Origin: Holophagaceae bacterium
GTDB taxonomy: Bacteria; Acidobacteriota; Holophagae; Holophagales; Holophagaceae
Length of the DNA stretch: 51,454 bases
Direction of reading: 5' to 3'
Assembly: GCA_025361125.1 (NCBI GenBank)
Contig: JANYBM010000031.1
Coordinates: 1-51,454, forward strand
In this document: positions 8,619 through 21,037 of the stretch, piece by piece
How positions within the stretch are numbered: the stretch's first letter is position 1
Layout: each line of letters starts with the position of its first letter
The notes under the pieces: model-generated
The model's database searches: none
What the model was told of the DNA's origin: nothing
Seen by the model: only the letters and a program-made list of their open reading frames with translations
Made by a program: the position numbers and the translations under genes

Positions 8619-11600
8619 CTAACTCGACTCCGACATCAGACCCGTGGGTGGTACTCCGCTAATCGTCACTTGGGAGCCCGAGGTGGAAATCTCGGGCCAC
8701 CCCCTGGCTTGGGACTTCATGGTTTCAAGCTCGGCCACAAAACCTGCTGCCCAGGCTTCGATATCCCAGGGCCTATACCCGGGATCCACCGCTAGCGCAG
8801 CGGCGAATGCCTCGTCTACCTTGGTCGGCAGCCCGGGCAACAACGCTCGCAATTCCGCGTGCTCTCCTCGTGTGATCAAGGAAAAGATGTCTGCCATTGC
8901 GTTTGGAGAAATGAGCCGACGGCCCGTAAGCGCCTCGTAACCATTGGCCGCGAAGGCATAGACATCACTCCGTGCATCCAACGTTTGACCTCGGACCTGC
9001 TCCGGAGACATGTAATGAGGCGTCCCCACCACCATGCCGGTTTGAGTGACACCGTTTTCTGCGGCCAGGGGTTTGGCCAATCCGAAGTCGAGGATCTTCA
9101 CCTGAAAGGTGCTTCCATCCGGGACCAGGAAAATATTGGCGGGCTTGAGATCCCGGTGGACCACACCGGTACGATGAACTGCAGCCAGACCCGCGGCGCC
9201 TTGGTGCAGTAACCGCGCGACCTGGGCGGGTGTTCCTGGGCCATGCCGCGCCAACAAGGTGCCAAGGTCCACGCCCTTCAACAATTCCATGACCATAAAA
9301 GCTGACCCATCTTCCAACTCGCCAGAATCGAAGATTGAAGTGACACCCGGGTGCTCGATGCCCGCCAGGGCCTTGGCTTCCTGGGCAAACCTGGCGTGAA
9401 TTTCGGTCATGCCATAAAGTTCTGGCTTGATCAGTTTTATGGCCACATCCCGGCCCAGCCGCAGATCCTTGGCTTCGAAAACCAGACCCATGCCGCCTTC
9501 GCCCAACAGACGGGCGAGCTGGTAGCGCTCCTGGATCAGGTAAGGCAGGATTCGCGGCGCTTCCAGGGGGACGCTATCCCACGGGCAAAGCTGCACCGAT
9601 TCGTCATAGCAGCGACTACAAAAAGGACAGGTTTGCAGAAGGGCTACCCCCTTTTCCCTCAACTTCTCTCGGGTCTGGACCTGTTGCTGTCGCGCGGCAT
9701 TCAGGCTCCGGCGCGTTTTTTGAAGTTCCAGGACAGCGCCAAGCTGGGCCGCCACCACCCCCACCAAACGCCGCTCCGCCTCGCCCCAACGGAAAGGCCC
9801 TGAAAGTACCATCCCCCCCAAGATTTCACCGCTGGGCCCGGTAACCGGGATGGAGAGCTCCCGCCTACGGTCCTCGGAAACCACGATGGCTTGCTTCCGC
9901 CGATCGAGGCTGGGATTCAAGTAAGGCTTAGCTTGCAGCTCTTGAAGGGTGGGTATTCGGGTATCACTTTCGCCGAGTGAGCGGAGTTCATCGCCCTGCA
10001 CGGTATAAATGCCAATGCTGGTGGCGCCAATGGTCTGCGCCAGTTCCCCTGCTATGGCCTGGGACCAGCTGATGAGATCCCGTTGGGCGAGGCTGCTGCT
10101 TTCCATGAGTCGCGATATCTGCTGGTTCTGGGCCTCGATCTGGTTCTTGGCAGACTCGATTTCCGCGGTGCGTAGTCGGACCTTGCCTTCCAGTTCTTCG
10201 TTCTTGCGCACCAGTCTTCGCAAACGAGTGCGGGTGGCCAACCACACCGCCCCCGCAAGCAGCAAGATATAGAGCGTAGAAGCCCAGGCCGTGCGCCAAG
10301 GCGCCGGGCGGATCGTGAAAACCACATCCACTGGGCCGGATAAGCGGCCCCGGTAATCCTTGGCCCAAACACGGAATTTATAGCTTCCCGCAGCAAGACC
10401 CGGGTATTCCCGGTGGGGATCTTCCGCCCAGGCTGATGGTGCTTCCTCCAGGCCCATGAGCTGCGTCTGGTAGCGGGTTTCCGTAGCTCGAAAGTAGCTC
10501 AGCAGCACATATGTGAACGCCAGGTGGTGCTCCCTATAACCCAGCCGTGAGCCAAGGTTTAATTCCCTTGGTCGGCCGTTCACCAGGACCTGGTTCAGGA
10601 TCAGGCGTGGGGCTTCCGTCGCGGCCAGCTCCTGCTTTGGATCGAAGACCACCGCACCCTGGATCGTGCCACCCCAGATCCGACCCAGGTGGTCCTTCAT
10701 AGACGCGCCCCCATTAAATTCATTGCTGGGCAACCCGCTTTCTGTCGTGAAGGTTTCTACCTGGAAGGCTCCTGGAGACCCGCCGATCCTCGCCACTCCC
10801 CGATTTGTGAAGGCGTAAAGGCGTCCCTGGGCGTCTTCCTGCAGTTGATAAATGGTGTTGTTCGGCAGGACCGGACTGGTGTTTTCCGTGAGCAAGCCCC
10901 AGGTCGGCGTTGCCACATCGGGATCCAGCCAAACAAGGCCCCCGCCTTCAGTACCTGCCCAAAGTAAATGCCTGCCCCCCCGTCGGGATTCATAAAGACT
11001 CATCACGGTGTTGTTCGGAAGACCCTCTTTCATTGTGTAGGTGGTGGGTTTTCCGCTCCTAATTCTCACCAACCCGCCATTCTCCGTACCAATCCATAAG
11101 GTCCGCAGGCCCTGGTCATCGGTGGTTTCCAGCGCACAATGAAGCTGGTTTGTGGGAAGACCATTTGCGCTGGTGATCGAGTCCCATTTGTCTCCAGTCC
11201 GGCGCCAAAGCCCAGCCCCTCCAGAGATGAGCCATAGGACCCGTTGGCCATTTGAGTCCTGGGTTTCCCGGAGCTGGCGGATACTCATATTCCTGACAAC
11301 AGCTGGCACCGTTACGGGGCTCCAGCGGCCTCGCTGAAACCGGGCGAGGCCCCCGCTTTGGGTTCCCGCATAAACACTCGAGCTGCTCTGCTTTTCGGGC
11401 CATTCCAATAAGCTGAATACCGTGTTGTCCGGCAGGCCATCGGCTTGAGTATAGAAACGGACATGGCCCGAATCCAGGCGGGCCACACCCTTGCCACGGG
11501 TGCCAAGCCAAAGGGCCCCTTCGAGGCCCTTGCCGTGCGTAACCGTTAATCCATAGATGCTGGAGCCACCCAGGCCACTATCTCCACCAAATCGCTGCCA

Positions 11601-12605
11601 TTGGCCGAACTGCTGGTGGGCCAGTCCCGCATCGGTCCCAATCCAAAGCCCCTCGGCGCCCGCAGGCCCGGCGATAGGCAGAAGGCTCCAGATGTCGGAG
11701 CTTGGGAGACCTTCCACCGGTGTTAGAACCCTCCATCCGCTGCTATCAAGTCGCCCAAGTCCGCCACTCCCGCTTCCCACCCAAAAAATCGTGGACCCAT
11801 CTACCGCAAGGGTCTGGGCAAGCGATTTGATTGTTTTACCTTCTAGCTCCGGAGGCAAGTTGATCGCTTCCAGTGTGTTGCCATGGTATCGGTAAAGGCC
11901 TTTATTGGTTCCGACCAGCAGTTCTCCGTTCATTAGACTCAAGAGGGACTGCACATTTTGGCCAACAAGCTCCGTGCGCCGTACTTGTTTTTTTTCCAGC
12001 AAAGACAGGCCAGCGCTGGTGCCCACCCAGAGCCCCTCATCTCCAGCCAGGGCGAGGCTTGAAATTTCGAGAGACGGTAATCCGGCCTCCAAACCTAGCA
12101 ACCTCCAGGCTGTGCCATCAAACAGTCCCAAACCATGCTTGGCGGTTCCCGCCCAAATCCTTGGGCCGTCTGCGAGCAGTGTGTTTACCCGAGTTCCTAC
12201 GGCGCCCATGGGTCCTTCTGGGCAGTCCCAAACTCCCTCTTTGAATCTCGCCACCCCCCCATCCTGGCGTCCAAACCAGAGGCTGCCATCATTACCTAAA
12301 GTGATGCATCTAAGGAAGTTGGATACATTACGATTAGGTATGAATTCCGGCTTCCAGGAATGTCCGTCATAAACCGCAGTCCCATCCTGCGTAGCTACCC
12401 ACAGTCGGCCCTTGGCATCGAGAGTCAGGCCCATGATCGAGTTCTGTGGCAAGCCCTCACGGCTAGTCATGATTTGAAAGCCTGGCGTAGCCCAGCGCAC
12501 TGGATCCTTGGACTCGGCAGCCGTCAACCCCAGACAAGCAGCCACCAGAAACAGACTCCTGCTGATCTGCCTGAATGAGCCTAAAACGCTTCGAAATCGC
12601 TTCAT
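8619..12605 (-). CDS. Two-component-propeller sensor fused to GAF, zinc ribbon and Ser/Thr protein kinase
   Basis: 1328 residues from the ATG at 12605, which begins a signal peptide (MKRFRSVLG...[12 protein letters not shown]). About 12 Reg_prop beta-propeller repeats follow ([17 protein letters not shown] and similar), then a Y_Y_Y domain around 690-765 and one membrane helix at 773-794. Cytoplasmic parts are a coiled coil, a GAF-like domain (about 840-965), a four-Cys ribbon (C993, C996, C999, C1007) and a Hanks kinase from 1028. Kinase residues are all present: Lys 1057, HRD 1150-1152, DFG 1173-1175 and GTPHYMSPE. Propeller/Y_Y_Y proteins usually end in a histidine kinase, diguanylate cyclase or HTH, so the Ser/Thr kinase output is unusual. 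The ligand is unknown; polysaccharide breakdown products are the common guess for this ectodomain. Confidence 0.9.
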   Translation of the reverse strand: MKRFRSVLGSFRQISRSLFLVAACLGLTAAESKDPVRWATPGFQIMTSREGLPQNSIMGLTLDAKGRLWVATQDGTAVYDGHSWKPEFIPNRNVSNFLRCITLGNDGSLWFGRQDGGVARFKEGVWDCPEGPMGAVGTRVNTLLADGPRIWAGTAKHGLGLFDGTAWRLLGLEAGLPSLEISSLALAGDEGLWVGTSAGLSLLEKKQVRRTELVGQNVQSLLSLMNGELLVGTNKGLYRYHGNTLEAINLPPELEGKTIKSLAQTLAVDGSTIFWVGSGSGGLGRLDSSGWRVLTPVEGLPSSDIWSLLPIAGPAGAEGLWIGTDAGLAHQQFGQWQRFGGDSGLGGSSIYGLTVTHGKGLEGALWLGTRGKGVARLDSGHVRFYTQADGLPDNTVFSLLEWPEKQSSSSVYAGTQSGGLARFQRGRWSPVTVPAVVRNMSIRQLRETQDSNGQRVLWLISGGAGLWRRTGDKWDSITSANGLPTNQLHCALETTDDQGLRTLWIGTENGGLVRIRSGKPTTYTMKEGLPNNTVMSLYESRRGGRHLLWAGTEGGGLVWLDPDVATPTWGLLTENTSPVLPNNTIYQLQEDAQGRLYAFTNRGVARIGGSPGAFQVETFTTESGLPSNEFNGGASMKDHLGRIWGGTIQGAVVFDPKQELAATEAPRLILNQVLVNGRPRELNLGSRLGYREHHLAFTYVLLSYFRATETRYQTQLMGLEEAPSAWAEDPHREYPGLAAGSYKFRVWAKDYRGRLSGPVDVVFTIRPAPWRTAWASTLYILLLAGAVWLATRTRLRRLVRKNEELEGKVRLRTAEIESAKNQIEAQNQQISRLMESSSLAQRDLISWSQAIAGELAQTIGATSIGIYTVQGDELRSLGESDTRIPTLQELQAKPYLNPSLDRRKQAIVVSEDRRRELSIPVTGPSGEILGGMVLSGPFRWGEAERRLVGVVAAQLGAVLELQKTRRSLNAARQQQVQTREKLREKGVALLQTCPFCSRCYDESVQLCPWDSVPLEAPRILPYLIQERYQLARLLGEGGMGLVFEAKDLRLGRDVAIKLIKPELYGMTEIHARFAQEAKALAGIEHPGVTSIFDSGELEDGSAFMVMELLKGVDLGTLLARHGPGTPAQVARLLHQGAAGLAAVHRTGVVHRDLKPANIFLVPDGSTFQVKILDFGLAKPLAAENGVTQTGMVVGTPHYMSPEQVRGQTLDARSDVYAFAANGYEALTGRRLISPNAMADIFSLITRGEHAELRALLPGLPTKVDEAFAAALAVDPGYRPWDIEAWAAGFVAELETMKSQARGWPEISTSGSQVTISGVPPTGLMSESS

Positions 12606-12616
12606 TGGGCCTGGAT

Positions 12617-12632
12617 TGTTCCACATGGAACA
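12617..12632. promoter_or_regulatory. parS-like site A (ParB-binding 16-mer)
   Basis: TGTTCCACATGGAACA, one mismatch from the Pseudomonas-type parS TGTTCCACGTGGAACA. It lies in the divergent gap between the propeller-kinase gene and glyA, only 11 bases before the kinase ATG. One of four such sites flanking dnaA. Confidence 0.8.
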
Positions 12633-12769
12633 TAGCTCCGAAGAGGGCAAGATGGGGAACCAAAGGGTCCGCACCATGTTACCCAGACCACAGGCTTGGT
12701 GTGCTCGGCAATGAATTCAATGAACCCCAAGATTCGCACCCGTGCCAAAATCCCATGATGGAGGGGATC

Positions 12770-14008
12770 GTGTACGAGGTTCTTCAGCAAGAGGACGTTG
12801 CGGTGTTTACGGCACTGCAAAATGAGATCAATCGCCAGCGTCATCACTTGGAGCTCATCGCCTCCGAAAACTACGCCTCCGTGGCCGTACTGCAGGCCAT
12901 GGGCAGCCATTTCACCAATAAGTATGCCGAAGGATATCCTGGCCGGCGCTATTACGGCGGTTGCGTAAACGTGGACGTGGTGGAAAATTTGGCCCGGGAC
13001 CGAGCCAAGGAGTTGTTTGGGGCCGAACATGCCAATGTTCAACCCCACAGCGGCGCCCAGGCGAACATGGCGGTCTACTTCGCCATGCTGAAGCCCGGAG
13101 ATACGGTCCTTGGGCTTGACTTGGCCCACGGTGGGCATTTGACCCACGGCCATCCCCTCAACAGCAGTGGCGTGCTCTATCAATTCGTGGGCTACCATGT
13201 GCGCAAAGAGGATGAATGCGTGAATATGGACGAGGTCCGCACACTCGCCCTGGAACACCAACCCAAGATGATCGTGGTGGGGGCCTCGGCCTACCCCCGA
13301 ATCTTCGATTTCCCCGCCTTCCGGGCCATCGCCGATGAGGTTGGCGCCCTGGTGATGGTGGATATGGCGCATATCGCGGGGCTTGTGGCCACAGGCCATC
13401 ACCCTAGCCCGATTCCCCACGCTGATTTCGTCACCACCACCACCCATAAGACACTGCGGGGACCGCGGGGCGGCCTCATCCTATGCAAGGAAAAGTACGC
13501 CAAGGAGCTCGATCGCGCTGTTTTTCCGGGCATCCAAGGCGGGCCGCTCATGCACGTGATCGCAGCCAAGGCGGCGGCCTTCGCGGAGGCACTCCGGCCC
13601 GAGTTCAAGGCCTACAGCGGCCAGGTCATCTCGAATGCCCAGGCCCTGGCCAAGGGCCTCCAGGACAAGGGTTGGCGCATCGTTAGCGGTGGTACGGACA
13701 ACCACCTGATGTTGGTGGATGTCTTTGCCCAGGGCATTCTAGGCAATGAAGCGGAAAAGGTGCTGGACCGCGCTGGACTCACGGTGAATAAGAACGGCAT
13801 TCCCTTCGATCCCAACCCGCCCCTGAAGCCTTCGGGCATCCGCCTGGGCTCACCCGCACTTACCACCCGAGGTATGAAGGAAGCTGAAATGACCCAAATC
13901 GCGGCCTGGATTGATCGCGCCCTGCATCAGAAGGACGATGAGGCAGCCATCTCTGCCATCCAGTCGGAAGTCTTCGCCCTCGGGGCCCGCTTCCCGATTC
14001 CGGAGTAA
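12770..14008 (+). CDS. glyA: Serine hydroxymethyltransferase
   Basis: 412 residues. It converts serine and tetrahydrofolate to glycine and 5,10-methylene-THF using [27 protein letters not shown] and the Schiff-base segment [14 protein letters not shown] (Lys after TTTTH) are diagnostic. I placed the start at the GTG at 12770: GGAGG lies five bases upstream, and the N-terminus then aligns in length with other SHMTs. ATGs at 12755 and 12758 are in frame but lack a ribosome site. It leads a three-gene plus-strand operon and connects functionally with the glycine-cleavage subunit at the right edge. Confidence 0.96.
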   Translation: MYEVLQQEDVAVFTALQNEINRQRHHLELIASENYASVAVLQAMGSHFTNKYAEGYPGRRYYGGCVNVDVVENLARDRAKELFGAEHANVQPHSGAQANMAVYFAMLKPGDTVLGLDLAHGGHLTHGHPLNSSGVLYQFVGYHVRKEDECVNMDEVRTLALEHQPKMIVVGASAYPRIFDFPAFRAIADEVGALVMVDMAHIAGLVATGHHPSPIPHADFVTTTTHKTLRGPRGGLILCKEKYAKELDRAVFPGIQGGPLMHVIAAKAAAFAEALRPEFKAYSGQVISNAQALAKGLQDKGWRIVSGGTDNHLMLVDVFAQGILGNEAEKVLDRAGLTVNKNGIPFDPNPPLKPSGIRLGSPALTTRGMKEAEMTQIAAWIDRALHQKDDEAAISAIQSEVFALGARFPIPE

Positions 14009-14010
14009 GC

Positions 14011-15108
14011 ATGAAAACTCGCCCAAGCCTGGTTTCAGCCTTGGCCCTGCTGGGCAGTCTGGGGTGTCCAGGTCCTTACCCCTTCCATGGGGACCCAGGC
14101 CCGGGGGCCACCTACAATCACAGTATAAATTTCTCTCAATGGACGACCTACGCCGATGCCCCGGGGGCCAGCGGCCTCTGGTTTGCCCAAGTCGGGAATT
14201 TTCACTATGCCCTGGTTGGCACGGACAGGGGTTTACACATCCAGTCCCTGGATGCCACCTCTGTGCAGGTGGATGTCAGCGGGCCCACGGCGGTTTCAGC
14301 TGGCGTCAGCCAACGCGACGTTGAGGTTTACAGAAGTTATGCTTACGTATGCTCCAACGCTACAGGGCCTAACCAGGGCGTCATGATCGTGGATCTGTCT
14401 GGGCTCCCCGCCAAAGCTCCCGTCGTGGGTTCTTTCCAACCGAATGATGGTGATCCAAAAGCCACGAATCTCAGCATTGATACCGATCGAGGCCTGCTCT
14501 TTCTCCAACGCCCGCTGGGTATTGAGGTGTGGGATCTTAAGACCAACCCCCTTCATCCGACGTATCTGGCTCATATGGCTTCAGATACACCCGTGTCGGA
14601 CCTGGTTTCCCAGGGCACCCGGCTATACGTGGCGGAAGGTTCGGCCAAGGGGTTCTCCATTTGGGATGTTGCTTCACCCGCTGCGCCAGCCCGCCTATCA
14701 CATTGGCCGAGTCAGGGTTTCGCCAACAGCATTTGGCCACGGGAAGATGGTCAGGTCGTGGGAACCGTGGAGGAAACCCCCTCGGCGCCCATCAGGTTTT
14801 TAGCTGTCAACACTCAAGGGCAGGCCGTGGCGGCGGGACAATGGAGTCTCGATGGTCAGACCCTGGCCAGTTCAATCAAACTCAAAGGTAGCCGCGCCTA
14901 CATTGCTCACCGAAACGCGGGGCTGGTGGTGCTCGGTCTTTCAGACCTTTCGAAACCCAACCTCGTGGGCCGTTTTGACGGCCCCGTATACGCTGCTGAA
15001 CCAGCCCTTCGGGATGTGCGGGATGTCCTGCCTACCCCAGATCTGTACTCAAATTCATGCCTTGTTTCAGATGGTGCCAAGGGGTTGATCCAGGTCACCA
15101 CCTACTAA
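14011..15108 (+). CDS. LVIVD-repeat lipoprotein, surface or periplasmic beta-propeller
   Basis: 365 residues. The N-terminus MKTRPSLVSALALLGSLGC looks like a signal peptide with a weak lipobox (SLGC), so lipidation is likely but not certain. The rest repeats the LVIVD propeller pattern, for example VMIVDLSGLPAKAPVVGSF and LVVLGLSDLSKPNLVGRF. The start ATG is two bases after the glyA stop, so the gene is coupled to glyA. LVIVD proteins have no agreed function; binding or surface roles are usual guesses. Confidence 0.8.
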   Translation: MKTRPSLVSALALLGSLGCPGPYPFHGDPGPGATYNHSINFSQWTTYADAPGASGLWFAQVGNFHYALVGTDRGLHIQSLDATSVQVDVSGPTAVSAGVSQRDVEVYRSYAYVCSNATGPNQGVMIVDLSGLPAKAPVVGSFQPNDGDPKATNLSIDTDRGLLFLQRPLGIEVWDLKTNPLHPTYLAHMASDTPVSDLVSQGTRLYVAEGSAKGFSIWDVASPAAPARLSHWPSQGFANSIWPREDGQVVGTVEETPSAPIRFLAVNTQGQAVAAGQWSLDGQTLASSIKLKGSRAYIAHRNAGLVVLGLSDLSKPNLVGRFDGPVYAAEPALRDVRDVLPTPDLYSNSCLVSDGAKGLIQVTTY

Positions 15109-15542
15109 TGGATTCTGACGGCCTTTTTGTCTATGGCACCCTTCGCGAAGGTGGGTCCAACCGCTCTTGGTTGAACCGCACAAATCCCATCGGCCACACA
15201 TTGGCTCATACCCCTGGACGGATCTTCCACCTGCCTGGCGTTGGTGTGGCCGCCATGGTTCCCGGACCCATTCCTGAAACCCTGCCTCCGGGCCCGGGAT
15301 GGGTGGTGGGTGAGTTCATCGGCTATGAAGATGACGAGGCTCTAGATTACGCATTGGATAATCTGGACCAGCTCGAGGGTGTCGGAGAGGGCCAGTTCGA
15401 GCGGAAATGGGTTCCCGTCTTGCTAGAAAGCGGCCAGACTTACGCAGCGTGGGCCTACGTATTTCCCGTGGAGCGCCTGCCCAGGTTGGAGCGTGAAGGC
15501 GTAGAACTGCCCAATGGAGACTGGGTTCACTACTTGCAATGA
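15108..15542 (+). CDS. Gamma-glutamylcyclotransferase-like (AIG2/GGCT fold) protein
   Basis: 144 residues. LFVYGTLREGGSN is the YGTL substrate-loop motif of the fold; GEFIGYEDDEALDYALDNLDQLEGV supplies the usual downstream acidic LDxxEG segment, whose Glu is the catalytic candidate. Such enzymes remove gamma-glutamyl groups or act on gamma-glutamylamines; the substrate here is unknown. The ATG shares its A with the TAA of the lipoprotein (TAATG), giving tight coupling. It ends at a strong bidirectional terminator. Confidence 0.85.
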   Translation: MDSDGLFVYGTLREGGSNRSWLNRTNPIGHTLAHTPGRIFHLPGVGVAAMVPGPIPETLPPGPGWVVGEFIGYEDDEALDYALDNLDQLEGVGEGQFERKWVPVLLESGQTYAAWAYVFPVERLPRLEREGVELPNGDWVHYLQ

Positions 15543-15575
15543 AAGGGGGTCGCGCTTGCGGCCCCTTTTCGTTTT
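15542..15575. terminator. Bidirectional intrinsic terminator between the GGCT-like gene and gyrA
   Basis: A 12-bp stem (15542-15553 with 15558-15569, two G-T pairs) closes on a four-base GCTT loop. It is flanked by an A-run on the left and TTTT at 15572-15575, so it can work on both strands. The two genes converge here, 31 bases apart. Confidence 0.85.
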
Positions 15576-18177
15576 AGAGTCCCAGCTTCGGTTGTTGGCC
15601 GCTCTCGTCAGGGCCTGGATTGGCGAGTTCTGCGTCCACAACCAAGTCTTCTTCTTCGTCAAAAGCCATGGCGCTGGCTTCGATCTTGGCGATGCCCACA
15701 ACCTTGTCCTGATCGGAACCCAGGTTGAGGAGCTTGACGCCCTGGGCCGCGCGACCGGTCTTGCGGACTTCATCAATGAGGAACTTGATGACCATGCCTT
15801 CCTGGCTGATCAAAAGGCAACCCTCGCCGAACTTGACAAGTTTAAAACCGACCACTGGTCCGTTACGGACACCTGCCCGGATATTGATGACACCGGTGCC
15901 ACCACGGCCCTGGAGCCGGTAGTCCTGCAGAAGCGAGCGTTTCCCGTAACCCTTCTCGGTGACGGTGAGCAACATGCCGTGGTCGGCAGTGCTTTCATCG
16001 GCCAGGACGCCTTCCGGCAGATCCGGCAGGGCATCGGCCACTTCCATGTCCACAATACGGTCGCCAGAGCCAAGACGCATCCCCCGCACGCCCGTGGCTA
16101 CCCGGCCTACCGCGCGGATATCCTCTTCTGCGAAGCGAATGGCCTTACCCTGGGCCGTGGCCAGCAGGATTTGCTGATCGCCACTGGAACGGCGCACCGC
16201 CACCAAGCTGTTTCCGTCATCAATGTTGAGCGCGATGAGGCCGTTGGCCCGAATATTTCCGTAAAGACTGAGAGAAGTGCGCTTGACAGTTCCATCGCTA
16301 GTGGCGAACACGAGATGCTCACCGACCGGAAATTCGCGCAAGGCCATGAGTGTGACCACGTTTTCGCCATCTTTCAGGCTGATGAGATTCTTGATGTGCT
16401 TACCCCGGGTATTGGCAGCGGCCTCGGGCAGGTCATATACCTTAAGGGCATAAACATAGCCGCGGTCCGTGAAAGCCATCAGGGTGTCGTGGGCCTTGGT
16501 CATGAAGAGCTGCTCGACAAAATCTTCATCCTTGGTCTTCATACCCAGCTTGCCCTTGCCACCGCGTTTCTGGCGACGATAGGCCACCAGATCCGTGCGT
16601 TTGATGTAGCCAGCCTTGGACATGGTGACGACCATGGGATCATCTGGAACCACGTCCTCCATGCGAATACTTCCGGAATAGCCCACGATTTCGGTCCGCC
16701 GGGAGTCCCCAAACTGATCCACCACCGCCTTGAGTTCATCTCTAATGACGCCTAGGAGCAAGGCCTCGTCAGCAAGAATGGATTTCATATATTTGATGGT
16801 CTTTTCAAGTTCGGCCAGCTCGTCCAGGATTTTTTCGTGTTCCAGGCCCGTAAGGCGCTGGAGGCGCATGTCCAAAATGGCCTGGGCCTGGATGGCGCTG
16901 AGTCGGAGCCTTGGATCCTTCTTCAGCTCAGTAGCGGAGGCAAATTTCCCTTCCATAAGGCCTTGTTTGGCTTCATCTGGTGTTTTTGCGGCTCGGATAA
17001 GCCTGATGACCGCGTCCAGGTGGTCCAAGGCTATCTTAAGACCCAGCAGCACATGGTGGCGATCTTCGGCTTTTTTCAGCAGGAACATGGTACGGCGGGT
17101 GACCACTTCACGGCGGAAGCCCAGGAATTCCTGGAGCATCTCCTTCAGCGTGCAGACGCGTGGTTGACCGTTCACGATGGCCAGCATGGTGATTGGGAAG
17201 GAGTTCTGAAGCTGCGTCAGCTGGTAAAGCTGGTTCAGGACGATGTCCGAGGGCTCATTCTTCTTGAGCTCAACCACCAGGCGGATGCCCTCGCGATCAC
17301 TTTCGTCCCGAAGGTCGCTGATGCCGTCAATTTTCTTGTCCCGCACCAATTCGGCAATCTTCTCGGTAAGGGTGGCCTTGTTCACTTGGTAGGGCAGTTC
17401 GGTGAAGACCAGTTGTTCCCGGTCCCCGGCACGTTTGATCTGTTCAACGTGGCCCTTGGCGCGCACCACGCAGCGGCCACGACCCGTGCGATAAGCGTCC
17501 ACAACGCCTTCGGTACCAAGCATGAGTCCTCCGCCGGGGAAATCCGGGCCCTTGATGTGGGTCATCAGGGTCTCCAGTCCGGCGGCTGGATCATCAATGA
17601 GGGTCACGAGCGCCGAGCAGCACTCCCGCATGTTGTGGGGTGGAATCGAGGTCGCCATGCCCACGGCGATGCCCTGGGACCCATTGATGAGCAGGTTCGG
17701 GAACCGGGTGGGCAGGACCAAGGGCTCTTCTTCGGAGTTGTCATAGTTGGGGCCGAAGTCCACCGTGTCCTGATCAATGTCTTCCATCATGGCGCTGCCG
17801 ATGCGGCTCAGACGCGCCTCGGTGTAACGCATGGCAGCGGGTCTGTCGCCATCGATGGAGCCAAAATTCCCTTGGCCGTCCACCAGCATGTGCCGCAAGC
17901 TGAAGGGCTGGGCCATCCTCACCAGGGTGTCATAGGCCGCCACGTCACCGTGGGGATGAAATTTACCGATCACATCGCCCACGGTCCGCGCCGACTTTCT
18001 ATAGGCACGGTTCCACTCGTTGTTCGCGGCTTTCATGGCGTAAAGCACCCGGCGGTGGACTGGCTTGAGACCATCCCTCACGTCGGGAAGGGCCCGGCCC
18101 ACAATTACGCTCATGGCGTAATCAAGGTAGGACTTCCGCATTTCTTTTTCGATTTCGATGGTTTCAGATCGGGTCAT
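15574..18177 (-). CDS. gyrA: DNA gyrase subunit A
   Basis: 867 residues, normal length. The N-terminus ALPDVRDGLKPVHRRVLYAM and the active-site Tyr in RPAAMRYTE (residue 118) are intact. The GyrA box appears as QKRGGKG (QRRGGKG in the consensus), which marks gyrase rather than topoisomerase IV. The quinolone region reads HPHGDVAAYDT: Val at residue 79 replaces the usual Ser or Ala (E. coli Ser83), while the Asp four residues on is kept. It follows gyrB after an 85-base gap that contains parS-like site B. The ribosome site is weak. Confidence 0.97.
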   Translation of the reverse strand: MTRSETIEIEKEMRKSYLDYAMSVIVGRALPDVRDGLKPVHRRVLYAMKAANNEWNRAYRKSARTVGDVIGKFHPHGDVAAYDTLVRMAQPFSLRHMLVDGQGNFGSIDGDRPAAMRYTEARLSRIGSAMMEDIDQDTVDFGPNYDNSEEEPLVLPTRFPNLLINGSQGIAVGMATSIPPHNMRECCSALVTLIDDPAAGLETLMTHIKGPDFPGGGLMLGTEGVVDAYRTGRGRCVVRAKGHVEQIKRAGDREQLVFTELPYQVNKATLTEKIAELVRDKKIDGISDLRDESDREGIRLVVELKKNEPSDIVLNQLYQLTQLQNSFPITMLAIVNGQPRVCTLKEMLQEFLGFRREVVTRRTMFLLKKAEDRHHVLLGLKIALDHLDAVIRLIRAAKTPDEAKQGLMEGKFASATELKKDPRLRLSAIQAQAILDMRLQRLTGLEHEKILDELAELEKTIKYMKSILADEALLLGVIRDELKAVVDQFGDSRRTEIVGYSGSIRMEDVVPDDPMVVTMSKAGYIKRTDLVAYRRQKRGGKGKLGMKTKDEDFVEQLFMTKAHDTLMAFTDRGYVYALKVYDLPEAAANTRGKHIKNLISLKDGENVVTLMALREFPVGEHLVFATSDGTVKRTSLSLYGNIRANGLIALNIDDGNSLVAVRRSSGDQQILLATAQGKAIRFAEEDIRAVGRVATGVRGMRLGSGDRIVDMEVADALPDLPEGVLADESTADHGMLLTVTEKGYGKRSLLQDYRLQGRGGTGVINIRAGVRNGPVVGFKLVKFGEGCLLISQEGMVIKFLIDEVRKTGRAAQGVKLLNLGSDQDKVVGIAKIEASAMAFDEEEDLVVDAELANPGPDESGQQPKLGL

Positions 18178-18187
18178 GGGCTACTCG

Positions 18188-18203
18188 TGTTCTACGTGGA
18201 ACA
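18188..18203. promoter_or_regulatory. parS-like site B (ParB-binding 16-mer)
   Basis: TGTTCTACGTGGAACA, one mismatch from TGTTCCACGTGGAACA. It lies 10 bases before the gyrA start codon in the gyrB-gyrA gap, so bound ParB could also affect gyrA expression. Confidence 0.8.
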
Positions 18204-18262
18204 TTGCGCTGGTCTTGGGCTTTTCTGGGGGGTCACCCCTTGAAAATCGTTTCATCAGCTCA

Positions 18263-20995
<2,733 letters not shown>

Positions 20996-21037
20996 TCACT
21001 TTTATCGGGCTGCACGGAAAAATACGGGCAATGCGGG

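Noticed and set aside
12602-13447. Minus-strand ORF opposite glyA
   Set aside because: It is His/Val-rich shadow sequence against a conserved SHMT frame.
15514-18243. Long plus-strand ORFs of 413 and 468 codons
   Set aside because: Both are antisense to gyrA and have its codon-pattern shadow, with no recognisable domain.
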